64,000 bases of DNA. It comes from Pseudoips prasinana (taxonomy: Eukaryota > Arthropoda > Insecta > Lepidoptera > Nolidae). The position numbers were made by a program, and so were the translations under genes. Where the stretch lies: assembly GCA_951640165.1 (NCBI GenBank), contig OX621259.1, forward strand, positions 4,402,001 to 4,466,000, written 5' to 3'. The notes beneath the pieces were generated by a model. That model did no database searches. It saw only the letters and a program-made list of their open reading frames with translations, and was not told the DNA's origin. Positions 40,929 to 50,597 of this stretch are shown here, in pieces (positions within the stretch are counted from its first letter, which is position 1; each line of letters starts with the position of its first letter).

Positions 40929-42210
40929 GGTCTTTACCTATGAAATTGCCGTTCTGCAGTACTGGCCATTTCAAATCAAAATAATTTTTGTTTGGCTAAG
41001 AATTCTCATTTCAAATTAATTTTATTTTAAAAACATGGATTCTTTTTTCCAAAAGTGGTCATTTCTTTATTGATTAGTGTTACATTTTCATCGCATTTCA
41101 ATCTTTTTCGTCATCATGGATACGTTAAAAATTCGAGTAATTATGGAATATGAGTACCGTCGTGGCAGCAACGCGGCACAAGCGGCACGCAACATCAACG
41201 ACGTTTACGGAGCTAACACTACAAACCAACGCACCACCTGTTATTGGTTTGCTCGCTTCCGTTCTGGAAATTTCGACCTGAAAAATGAACCTCGCGGTCG
41301 TCCGAAGACTTTGGTCGACAATGACGAATTAAAGGCGGTTGTGGAAGCTGATGATACACAATCTACGGCTGAATTAGCAGCAGCTTTCGACGTTAGCGTC
41401 AAAACAATATTGGTCCATTTGCGTCAAATTGGCAAGGTAAAAAAGCTTGACAAATGGGTGCCCCACGAACTCAATGATCGCCAGCGCGAAGTACGCGTCG
41501 AGACGTGCCTTGCACTGCTCAACAGACACACAAATGAAGGAATTTTGAACCGCATTGTTACCTGCGATGAAAAATGGATTCTGTTTGATAACCGCAAGCG
41601 CTCAGCAAGTTGGTTGGATCCTGGTTCAGCACCTAAACAATGCCCTAAACGAAAACTTACCCCCAGAAAAGTGATGGTCACTGTTTGGTGGTCTAGCGCC
41701 GGTGTGATTCATCACAGCTTCTTACCAAACGGGGTGAGCATTACTGCAGATGTGTACTGTGAAGAACTGAGCACAATGATGGAGAAGCTGGCGCATCTCC
41801 AACCAGCATTGGTCAATCGCTCGTCTCCGCTGCTCCTGCACGACAACGCGCGACCTCATACTGCACAGCAGACGGTCTCCAAGTTGCAAGAACTGGGGTT
41901 GGAAGCTCTCCGTCATCCGCCCTACTCACCAGACCTTGCGCCTACAGACTACTACTTTTTCCAGAATTTGGATAACTTCTTGGCGGGAAAAAAATTCAAT
42001 ACCCGAGAGGCAGTACAAAATGCCTTTGAAGAATTTGTTGCCTCCCGTCCAGCTGATTTCTTTAAGAAGGGCATCAATAAACTGCCACTGCGATGGCAAA
42101 GATGCATTGATTGCATGGGTGATTACTTCGATTAATACAAATAAAAAAATTCATGAAAAAAATTCGTTTAAATTTTTTCATACAAAACGGCAATTTCATA
42201 GGTAAAGACC
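40929..42210 (+). mobile_element. mariner transposon copy 2, full length (1,282 bp)
   Basis: TA target duplication at 40927-40928 and 42211-42212; inverted repeats identical in start to copy 1. Opposite orientation to copy 1, 517 bp away. Only a handful of base differences were noticed (for example near 41060, 41665 and in the Phe/Leu codon). Confidence 0.95.
41116..42135 (+). CDS. mariner transposase (cecropia-like), copy 2
   Basis: Same 339-aa protein as copy 1 with Leu instead of Phe after 'KLQELG' (residue 262). Catalytic D151, D243, D278 intact. Start chosen at the ATG in 'atcatggatacg', which aligns with other mariner starts; the frame is open from 41077. The stop is followed by the inverted repeat about 75 bp later. 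Potentially active. Confidence 0.95.
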   Translation: MDTLKIRVIMEYEYRRGSNAAQAARNINDVYGANTTNQRTTCYWFARFRSGNFDLKNEPRGRPKTLVDNDELKAVVEADDTQSTAELAAAFDVSVKTILVHLRQIGKVKKLDKWVPHELNDRQREVRVETCLALLNRHTNEGILNRIVTCDEKWILFDNRKRSASWLDPGSAPKQCPKRKLTPRKVMVTVWWSSAGVIHHSFLPNGVSITADVYCEELSTMMEKLAHLQPALVNRSSPLLLHDNARPHTAQQTVSKLQELGLEALRHPPYSPDLAPTDYYFFQNLDNFLAGKKFNTREAVQNAFEEFVASRPADFFKKGINKLPLRWQRCIDCMGDYFD

Positions 42211-42214
42211 TATT

Positions 42215-42925
42215 ATTAGAGCCGTTTTGTGTAATTATTTCAGTACCCTTTATTCGAAAAAGCGCCTTACATATATAGCCTTTAGATTTAAAATGGTTTA
42301 AAACAATTGTGTATTTCTCTCTGAAAGATGTAAATTACAATTTTAAATTGAACCGAAAATATAATGAAATAAATTAAAAGCCTTTGATGTACGGACTCAA
42401 ACTGTCTCAAAGGTTTTTACTTGAGACCTCTTTGACAAATCTCTTGGCTCTTTCATATAACATGTGTTCATTTGTTTATTACTAAGTACCAGTTCTTAAG
42501 TTAGTTTGTCTAACAACGAATATAACACAACATAAACATAATATTATATATTTTAAAAATGCCAAGATCGGTTTAAATCAGTTCGGGGTACCAGTATAGC
42601 CACCATTTTGATCTTTCATTTCTTTGACTCGACTTTCTTTAAATTTAGCCCTGTGTATCGTGTATAGTAGTGTATGTTACCACTAGATGTAGTTTGTTCG
42701 TGCACAATAGCACTAAGTAAAGTGCTTCAAACACTAACGCCATGCTTTAAGCAAGATTAATGGTAGCTTTAACTTGGCATTGTTCCATAAGTAGCACCAT
42801 AAAATTAAATTAAATCATGCAAGTTCAATTAATACGGAAATATTAGGTATATTAGCTGCACCACTTTTAATCATAAGTAATAGTTCACAGCTGAAGTTTC
42901 CTCGTAAGTTCAAGTATCTATAACT
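42215..42925. other. No gene seen
   Basis: AT-rich, no repeat family recognised. Confidence 0.4.
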
Positions 42926-42929
42926 TAGA

Positions 42930-43035
42930 ACTCGCTGGAAGCCACTGGATGAGGAAAACACAAGACAGGAAATTGCAGAGATCTCTGGGGAAGGTCATTT
43001 TTCAGAAATGGATGTTTTTTGGCCGATATGATATT
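42930..43035 (+). pseudogene. RTE-like LINE 3' fragment
   Basis: 'cgctggaagccactggatga', 'gaggaaaacacaagacagga', 'gagatctctggggaaggtca' parallel the C-terminal coding end at 57240-57310 (SRWMRAAQDR..LWRSLGEAF). Diverged; one short frame 'SRWMRKTQDR' remains. Confidence 0.55.
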
Positions 43036-43039
43036 GCTC

Positions 43040-43485
43040 ATGGCGAGGAATTAATGCGAGCAGAAATACTTTAACTTAATTTTTTTCAATAGTTACTACA
43101 GGCTCTTGGCTGAATTTGAGCTATGGCGCCCGAGAAGATTAGCCTTCTATACTACGCAGTATATCTTTCTATGTTCCTTTCTATGTTATAAACAGCCAAA
43201 CTTATTCCTATAACAAAATTAGTCGCTTTTTTCAAAATATAATAAGTAATATCTAAATTTTTTACTCTCTTTATCTTTATGTTTTGTCTACCGATTTTCT
43301 TATTATTTAAAATTTATGAATATTAGCGAAAACTTATAATTGGCCTTCATCCTTTATTATATGTTTTATTTCTGTTCTAGCTGTAAGCTAGAACAGAAGC
43401 TAAGCTTTTCTAGATGAATAAAATAAAATAAATATAAGAAACCCAAAACACAAAACAGCTACTTTAGGTCACAAATATAAAAAAA
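43040..43485. other. No gene seen
   Basis: AT-rich. A 17-base inverted repeat 'tctgttctagctgtaagctagaacaga' (43371-43397) forms a hairpin. No family recognised. Confidence 0.45.
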
Positions 43486-43487
43486 AA

Positions 43488-43664
43488 CTAGCTCTGCCCT
43501 ACGGTTTTACCGCCGTTAAACTTTATAAATAATGTGTTAATCCAACGTGTCAGCTAAATCCATACAAAATTTCATTAAAATCGCTCCAGCCGTGAGACGT
43601 GAAGAAGTAACAAATATACACAGTCACACAGTCACACACTTTCCCCGTTATAATATTAGTGTGA
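43488..43664 (-). mobile_element. Short Helitron
   Basis: Minus orientation: CTAG at 43488-43491 followed by 'ctctgccctacggttttacc', 5' TC at 43664 ('ataatattagtgtga'). Same subfamily as 55117-55291; 177 bp. Confidence 0.7.
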
Positions 43665-43799
43665 TTGACAACAGTCTCATAACCTAAAATTATTGGCAGA
43701 CCGCGTACAAAGGTCTACAACATTGGAGACACACAGTTTTGTTGCACCCAACACCAATGCTACTGATGATGTTATGACGTTTACAACAGGAATCCTTTT

Positions 43800-44210
43800 T
43801 TTTTTGTCAGTGTGGAAAATCATGCATGGATGTCCTCCGCCTTGGGGGAGGCGGAGGGGTCGCCCCTGGACCCATTTAAGGGGGCTGGAAGAGGGCGTTG
43901 TCCGCCCTCCGCCGACGCCCGGTGCGTCTGCTGCGGGCTGGGTGAGAGGATGTGATCTCCCTCTCCCTTTCCGCAGCTTCCTTCCGCGAGATGACTGTCT
44001 CGCAGAAGGAAACCACCGCGTCCCAGGACTCCTCGCCGCCAACCATCGAGTTCACGATGGCGGGCAGCGACAGGTCACTGCCTACTCCAGAAATAAGGGC
44101 ACGGCGCTGCTCCTCCCAAGCGGCACACTCTGCCAGCGTATGCAGCGCCGTGACAACAGGAGTCCTAGTGTAACTAAAGGCCTACGCAGACAGGGACGGC
44201 ATGGCAAGGG
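43800..44210 (-). pseudogene. R1-like LINE RT C-terminal fragment
   Basis: GC-rich. Minus-strand translation 'LHTLAECAAWEEQRRALISG', then 'VGSDLSLPAIVNSMVG', 'SWDAVVSFCETVISRKEAAE' and an arginine-rich stretch: the post-RT tail of R1-clade LINEs (H-L-E-C-x-W-x2-R-R). An internal poly-T (43796-43806) probably marks the 3' tail. 5'-truncated. Confidence 0.65.
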
Positions 44211-44455
44211 ATTTACATTTTTATTAATGGACATTCAAACGTATGATGATGATAAAACTATAATCTCTTACAGTAGTTTCCGTTGAGAACGGTTACCGTT
44301 ATCACAATCTATAGCTATTTTTGCTAGAATGGAGGCAAGCTGTAATGATACTGAAAACGAACGTGTCATTGTGTTTGCATTCAGTGTATAGGACCATCCA
44401 GCCGAGAGATAACCCGGTGAGTGTAGGTCTTGTGTTCATGTTGAAAACTTGATAC

Positions 44456-45195
44456 TCCAGTCATTTAAGCTTAAATTAGGTAAGAATCTCGGAATTCGAA
44501 ATACACAGTTGTAAGTCTGTAAATACTTGTATATTGACACCCTAAAAGTTGTCCCAAAACCTACATATGGTAGGGTGTACGCAACTATTAAATTTCAAGT
44601 TCAATGGTCACAAAAATCGTTTTTTTGCGCTTTTTTTGTAAATGTCTCATTTCCTATGGGATTTTTGCTATTTATATGTATATCAGATTGAAAAAGGTAT
44701 GCTGAGATTTGGTCATTTAGAAAGGATGAATGAAAGAAGACTGACAAAAGAAGTATACCTGGCCTGTGTGAATGGTACAACCGGAAGGGGAAGACCTCGT
44801 AGAACATTCTCTGATCAAATTGGAGATGTACTGAGGAAAGGTCAGGTCAGAAGTACCCTAAACCGGCGAGCATGTATGAAGAATATAATGTCAGTAAACG
44901 AAGCGAAAGAGGTGTGCAAGGATCGTGACAAATGGAAGTCCGTTGTCTCTGCCTACCCCTCTGGGAGACAGGCGTGAGTCTATGTATGTATGTATATCAA
45001 TATTGTAGAATACAAATTTCTCTAAAAATGTTAATTTTGCTGAAAATGTTATTTTATACGGTGAGCTGTTTTCGAGATAGAGCCTACCATATGTAGATTT
45101 TGAGACAACTTTTAGGTAACAATATACAAGTATTTATAGACTTACAACTGGGTATCTCGAAATCCGAGGTGAAGTTAGTATAATGACTGGGCTAT
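44456..45195. mobile_element. Inverted-repeat element carrying a LINE fragment
   Basis: 44456-44585 and 45065-45195 are imperfect inverse copies of each other ('cagttgtaagtctgtaaata' / 'tatttatagacttacaactg'; 'aaaagttgtcccaaaaccta' / 'agattttgagacaactttta'). Between them sits a plus-strand LINE fragment. No target duplication was fixed; a TIR element hit by a LINE insertion is the simplest reading. Confidence 0.55.
44685..44995 (+). pseudogene. LINE RT C-terminal fragment
   Basis: '[20 protein letters not shown]', '[20 protein letters not shown]' and '[20 protein letters not shown]': same family as 55710-56440 and 24230. Ends with 'gagtctatgtatgtatgta', the element's 3' end. 5'-truncated. 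Confidence 0.75.
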
Positions 45196-45202
45196 GAAGC
45201 GT

Positions 45203-45394
45203 TAACTGTGCCTCTAGCACGAGTTCCTGCAGTTTACTTACTCGATCACACGTACAGTTTCCCCCATACATTGAGCACCAGCGCCTCTCGCGGAAACTAT
45301 TAAGAACTAAAACTCTGGTGCTCAATGTATGGGACGAAACTGTACGTGTGATCGAGTAAGTATACTGCAGGAACTCGTGCTAGAGGTACTGTTA
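45203..45394. repeat. Long hairpin (about 75-bp arms)
   Basis: 'cctctagcacgagttcctgc...gtttcccccatacattgagcaccag' (45211-45281) pairs with its inverse at 45316-45386 with few mismatches; loop about 34 bases. Foldback or MITE-like. Confidence 0.8.
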
Positions 45395-46130
45395 TAAGAA
45401 CTTTTCTTACGCCACAATATGGATATGGACAGTAAGGAAACTAAAACTAGTTGATGAAATAATTACCTACTTTCCATTTAAACAATAGGGTTGAAAATTG
45501 TAATGCTATTGATAATATGTGATTGATTGATATAAATACTTGACTCAAAAATAAATGCAGGATTAGCGTGTAATGATAGTAGAGCCTTGCGAGCATCAAA
45601 TATATTATCTTAAGAGGTTGGCAAGACCCTAAACGACAGAATATTAAAAATATATATGAAGATATAATATAAGTGCTGTGTACAGTTATAATTAGACTAT
45701 AGGTTAAAATTATGATGAAAAGATTATGAAAAATGTAGAACTCCATAAAATCTGTTTCTGTACCAATAAAATAAAATAAATCAATTTTAAATAGATCCTT
45801 CGTGAACCCGAATAATATCACGTTCTCGGAATTGTTTTCAGATTTTAAAGGATAATTTTAATTGAAGGTAAAAGCTCTGAGCTCTAGTGTAGTAAATTAC
45901 ATGAACAATAAAATTTTAAGACGAACCTTGTCGTTAGGTGCTCGTAATGGGTCATTTTATTTCTGCGATCGGGATTTTAATAGCGGTCGTTATAGGAAAT
46001 TCCCTATTTTATCGGCATTAAAACTCGAGTTTATGATATTATCGAAACTAAATATCTGCCTAGAACAGTATACAGATACAGAATAGTTCTCGAGTGGAAA
46101 TACTAATAATAATAATATCCACGACAGTAA
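45395..46130. other. No intact gene; LINE tail at about 45640-45785
   Basis: 'accaataaaataaaataaat' at 45759-45778 resembles the tail at 690. A plus-strand frame 45862-46086 lacks motifs. 46105-46145 holds an (AAT)n microsatellite. Confidence 0.45.
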
Positions 46131-46139
46131 TAATAATAA

Positions 46140-46790
46140 TAAGAACCTGCGTCTCCATTTATTTTGCGAACTGAATTTCGGTCGATACATAGAGTCCAAA
46201 GCTAAGTCCTCTGCCAAAGAGCTAAGTATCCTTAATAAGACGAGTCGGTACTTCACGAAGGAACAGCTTTTAAATCTATACAAAGCTATACTATACAAAG
46301 CCGACCCTGCATGGAGTACTGCTCTTATCTTTGGGATAGCTCCACAAAGTATCAGCTAGACTCTTTTGGTTCGATAGACAGACGCGCTCGCAGGATGATC
46401 GATAACAAAAAAAAAAAGCTGCAAAGCTTGGATCATAGGCGTCAGGTTGCAAGCTTATCGGTTTTCTACAGGCTCTGCCATGCGCTCAAGACCTCCATAA
46501 ACTTATCCCTCCTTCCCATATTACTATTGCTCTTGGTGGCGTCGCCGTCGGGAAGGTCTCCATCGCTTTTTTGTTGACATCCCATTATGCCGTACAAAGC
46601 GCTTTGCTTCCTAAGCAGTGGAACACCTTCCCGAACGACGTTTTTCCAGACTCATACAACATGGGTTTATTCCAGGCTAGAGTGAACAGGCATCTTATGG
46701 GTAAGCGCGGTTCACCTTCGACCACATCTTCACTTACCATCAAGTGAGATCGTGATCAAGCGCAAATCCAACCAGTATAAAACAGGAAAA
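46140..46790 (+). pseudogene. Jockey-like LINE RT C-terminal fragment
   Basis: In two frames: 'QLLNLYKAILYKADPAWST' then 'MEYCSYLWDSSTKYQLDSFG', 'DHRRQVASLSVFYRLCH', and further on 'KQWNTFPNDVFPDSYNMGL'. This is the thumb and tail of a Jockey-type RT. Frame breaks near 46310 and 46560; the end is A-rich near 46790. Catalytic box absent. Confidence 0.7.
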
Positions 46791-46947
46791 AAACTTGAGA
46801 GGTGTCAAGGGACACCTGGATGGAACGAACTTATATCTTATTATTTATTATGTACAAAAAACCTGTATACACTGAACAAAAATAATCGTCGCGACACCAC
46901 ACTGTTCAATGCGAAATAGAAATGAAAATATCTGGCTTGCTTTCTAT

Positions 46948-46988
46948 AAGAGAGAGAGTGAGAGAGAGAGAGAGACAGACAGAGAAAC
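46948..46988. repeat. (GA)n microsatellite
   Basis: 'agagagagagtgagagagag' and following GA/GACA units. Confidence 0.85.
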
Positions 46989-47159
46989 ATGCGCACGCCG
47001 CACAGCTGTAAAAAGTGTCGTGACAACTTCTCGTAAGATTTTTTTCCGTCTAACCCCCTTTCACAACGCGCGATAAGGAACTTCGTTCCAAAAGAATAAA
47101 AGGCAGCTATCAACCACGCCAACTGGCCTGAAAAAAAAATGCATTGAAATATTATATTA

Positions 47160-49286
47160 CTAGCTGGTGCCCGCGACTTCGTCCGCGACAATTTTGAATG
47201 ATGACCAGTATAACTACTTACTTCTAGCTTAATCCAAAAAATATAACTTTAAAAAGAAATAAGCAATATAAAATTAAGAAAAGCTATGAAATAAACTTAA
47301 GACTGCTACTGTTATTTTAAAAAAATAACCCGATGTCATCTTTAAGTGAAGTCAGTAAGTCAAATAAAGTAAAATAATAATCAACGATGCATTAATCACA
47401 AAGGTTACTCCCATTAGATTAGGTTGACCCGACCTCTTAGTAATATTCATGCAAAATTTGATGTCAATCCATGCAGTAATTTTTGAGTTTAGCCCGGACA
47501 TACAGACAAACAGACTAAAATTCAAAAAACTATATTTTTGGTTTCGATATCGACTGTAGACCACGCCCCAAATATCCTTTTAAAAAAATATTCAATGTAC
47601 AGTTTTGACTTTCCTACGATTTTATTATATGTATAGATAAGATCACAGCTCCTCCCCCGTAGGTGATAGCGTGATAATATGTAGCCTATATGTTGATCCG
47701 ACCTCTTAGTAATATAAATGCAAAATTTGAAGTTAATCCGTGCAGTACTTTTTGAGTTTAGCCCGGACATACATACAGACAAACAGACAAAAATTCTAAA
47801 AATTATATTTCTGGTTTCGATATCGATTGTAGATCACGCCCCAAGTATCCTTTTAAAAAAATATTAAATGTACAGTTTTGACTTTCCTACGATTTTATTA
47901 TATGTATAGATAAGATCACAGCTCCTCCCCCGTAGGTGATAGCGTGATAATATGTAGCCTATATGTTGATATGACCTCTTAGTAATATTAATGCAAAATT
48001 TGAAGTTAATCCATGCAGTACTTTTTGAGTTTAGCCCGGACATATATACAGACAAACAGACAAAAATTCTAAAAATTATATTTCTGGTTTTGATATCGAT
48101 TGTAGATCACGCCCCAAGTATCCTTTTAAAAAAATATTCAATGTACAGTTTTGACTTTCCTACGATTTTATTATATGTATAGATAGATAAGATCACAGCT
48201 CCTCCCCGTAGGTGATAGCGTGATAATATGTAGCCTATATGTTGACCCGACCTCTTAGTAATATAAATGCAAAATTTGAAGTTAATCTGTGCAGTACTTT
48301 TTGAGTTTAGCCCGGACATACATACAGACAAACAGGCAAAAATTCTAAAAATTATATTTCTGGTTTCGATATCGACTGTAGATCACGCCCCAAGTATCCT
48401 TTTAAAAAAATATTCAATGTACAGTTTTGACTTTCCTACGATTTTATTATATGTATAGATGAGATCACAGCTCCTCCCCCGTAGGTAATAGCGTGATAAT
48501 ATGTAGCCTATGTGTTGACCCAACCATTTAGTAATATTAATGCAAAATTTGAAGTTAATCCATGCAGTACTTTTTGAGTTTAGCCCAGACATACATACAG
48601 ACAAACAGACAAAAAATCTAAAAATTATATTTCTGGTTTCGATATCGATTGTAGATCACGCCCCAAGTATCCTTTTAAAAAAATATTCAATGTACAGTTT
48701 TGACTTTCCTACGATTTTATTATATGTATAGATAAGATCACAGCTCCTCCCCCGTAGGTGATAGCGTGATAATATGTAGCCTATATGTTGACATGACCTT
48801 TTAGTAATATTAATGCAAAATTTGAAGTTAATCCATGCAGTACTTTTTGAGTTTAGCCCGGACATACATACAGACAAACAAACAAACAGACAAAAAATCT
48901 AAAAATTATATTTCTGGTTTTGATATCGATTGTAGATCAAGCCCCAAGTATCCTTTTAAAAAAATATTCAATGTACAGTTTTGACTTTCCTACGATTTTA
49001 TTATATGTATAGATAAGATCACAGCTCCTCCCCCGTAGGTAATAGCGTGATAATATGTAGCCTATGTGTTGACCCAACCACTTAGTAATATTAATGCAAA
49101 ATTTGAAGTTAATCCGTGCAGTACTTTTTGAGTTTAGCCCGGACATACATACAGACAAACAGACAAAAATTCTAAAAATTATATTTCTGGTTTCGCTATC
49201 GACTGTTGATCACGCCCCAAGTATCCTTTAAAAAAAATATTCAATGTACAGTTTTGACTTTCCTACGATTTTATTATATGTATAGA
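47160..49286 (-). mobile_element. Helitron with tandem array of 5'-end units (2,127 bp)
   Basis: CTAG end at 47160 ('ctagctggtgcccgcgactt') and TC end at 49286; A|T flanks. The 3'-side about 240 bp matches 21109-21350. Then follow six full units of 271-280 bp (starts near 47640, 47913, 48190, 48461, 48735, 49015) and one partial unit before them. In element sense each unit begins TCTATACATATAATAAAATC and ends before the hairpin. Short mirrored frames inside units are not genes. Units differ by scattered substitutions (for example 'gaccc' / 'gatat' / 'gacat' after 'atatgtt'). Confidence 0.88.
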
Positions 49287-49289
49287 TAT

Positions 49290-49498
49290 TTTGAAATTTT
49301 CAATGTTTTCTGCATGACGTTAATGTACTTACTGCTTTAAAGTAAGTTTAAGTTAAATAAGCTTCTTTGATATTTGCACCGCAATCTACCTACTTTACTG
49401 CCAACACAAGAATATTCCAACAGAACTCAACAGTTTGAATGGTCAATTGACTATTCAAATACAAAGCTACAAAACTACTCTAACGCGAAAGTGTTGAT
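49290..49498. other. No gene seen
   Basis: AT-rich spacer right of the Helitron. Confidence 0.4.
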
Positions 49499-49499
49499 T

Positions 49500-49875
49500 G
49501 AAATTGTCCAAAATATGACGATAAGTGTCAAGTAGGAAAAAATCTATTCCATCTCCGAGCTATCCCGGTATGCACTGCCAAAACTGCTACAGGTAGAGAT
49601 CCTACTAATATTATAAATGCGAAAGTTTGTGAGTTTCGATGTATAGATGTGTGTTTGTTAGCTATTCCCCGCGGTTTCACCCAAGTTAAAGTAGTTTTGG
49701 CGTAAAAGAGTAACAAACATACATCTATACTCACAAACTTTCGCATTTATAATATTATTAGGATCTCTACCTCTAGCAGTTTTGGCAGTGCACGCCGGAA
49801 TAGCTCGCAGATGGAATAGACTTTTTCCTACTGACTTGACACTTAGCGTCATATTTTAGACAATTTACACAATAT
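49500..49875. repeat. Inverted repeat (about 140-bp arms) around a small Helitron
   Basis: 'tgccaaaactgctacaggta' (49577-49596) pairs with 'tacctctagcagttttggca' (49770-49789), and pairing extends outward through 'aagtgtcaagt' and inward to the Helitron 5' end 'gatcctactaatattataaa'. The centre (49610-49745) carries 'tattccccgcggtttcaccc', a Helitron 3' end. The structure reads as two Helitron 5' ends facing each other. Confidence 0.7.
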
Positions 49876-49922
49876 CTTTATAAATTGTAGCCTATGTGTT
49901 ATTCTGATGTATAATCTATATT

Positions 49923-50188
49923 TAGCAAACTCGATAGGTATTTAATAGAAAGAAAGATAACTCTTAGAATAACAAACTTATTATTTAAATAATATGATTT
50001 ACAAGGTAAAATGTTAATGTAGCAGTAACACAGTATAACGTCCGTCTATCTCTGGCGATGGAACAAGAAGGCCGGTCGGCCGGCGTGCGCGCCACTCGGA
50101 GCCTCTGCGTGCCCCTCCACGTTCGATCACTCCACTTTCGATGACGTCACAAGCTCCGCCCCCTGCCTGAACTTGGACTCTGCTAACC
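49923..50188. mobile_element. 266-bp insertion in a Helitron, 7-bp target duplication
   Basis: Direct repeats CTATATT at 49916-49922 and 50189-50195. Joining the flanks restores the Helitron sequence seen at 15640-15700. Insert ends TAGCAAACTC / inverse TAGCAGAGTC (imperfect short inverted termini). The right half is GC-rich (50050-50165, 'ggccggtcggccggcgtgcg', 'gatgacgtcac'). Class unknown: solo LTR or a small DNA transposon. Confidence 0.6.
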
Positions 50189-50597
50189 CTATATTATTGT
50201 AAAGTTTCATTAAAATCTATTCAGTAGTGTTTATGTGAAAGAGTAATAAACACCCATCCATCCATACTAACAAACAAATTCAAATTCAAATATATTTAAT
50301 TCGCAAAAAATATGGTTACAGACAGATGGATGGAGAGTCTTAAAGTAAGTTCCACATATTTTGTCGTACTGACATGCAAAAAAATGGTTTACATAAGGAG
50401 TAGCTTCATTAAAATATTTGGTACAACTATTACACACTACACACTACCTAATTATTATATTTATACTCAAAAAATTCCTTAATATTATAAAATACATTAT
50501 GTACAAGCCATTCTTTCAACACCTTCTTCATTCGAAATAATGGTAGTTCCCTGATGCCTTTGGAAACGTTGTTAAACACTTTTATGCACATTACAAA

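Noticed and set aside
43693..44286. 197-residue plus-strand frame as a GC-rich host gene
   Set aside because: The opposite strand reads as the C-terminus of an R1-like LINE, with a poly-T at its 3' end; the plus frame is its shadow.
47522..49158. Series of repeated 63-86 residue frames as a gene family
   Set aside because: They arise from the tandem Helitron units in both orientations; the sequence varies without synonymous bias and lies wholly in non-coding repeat.
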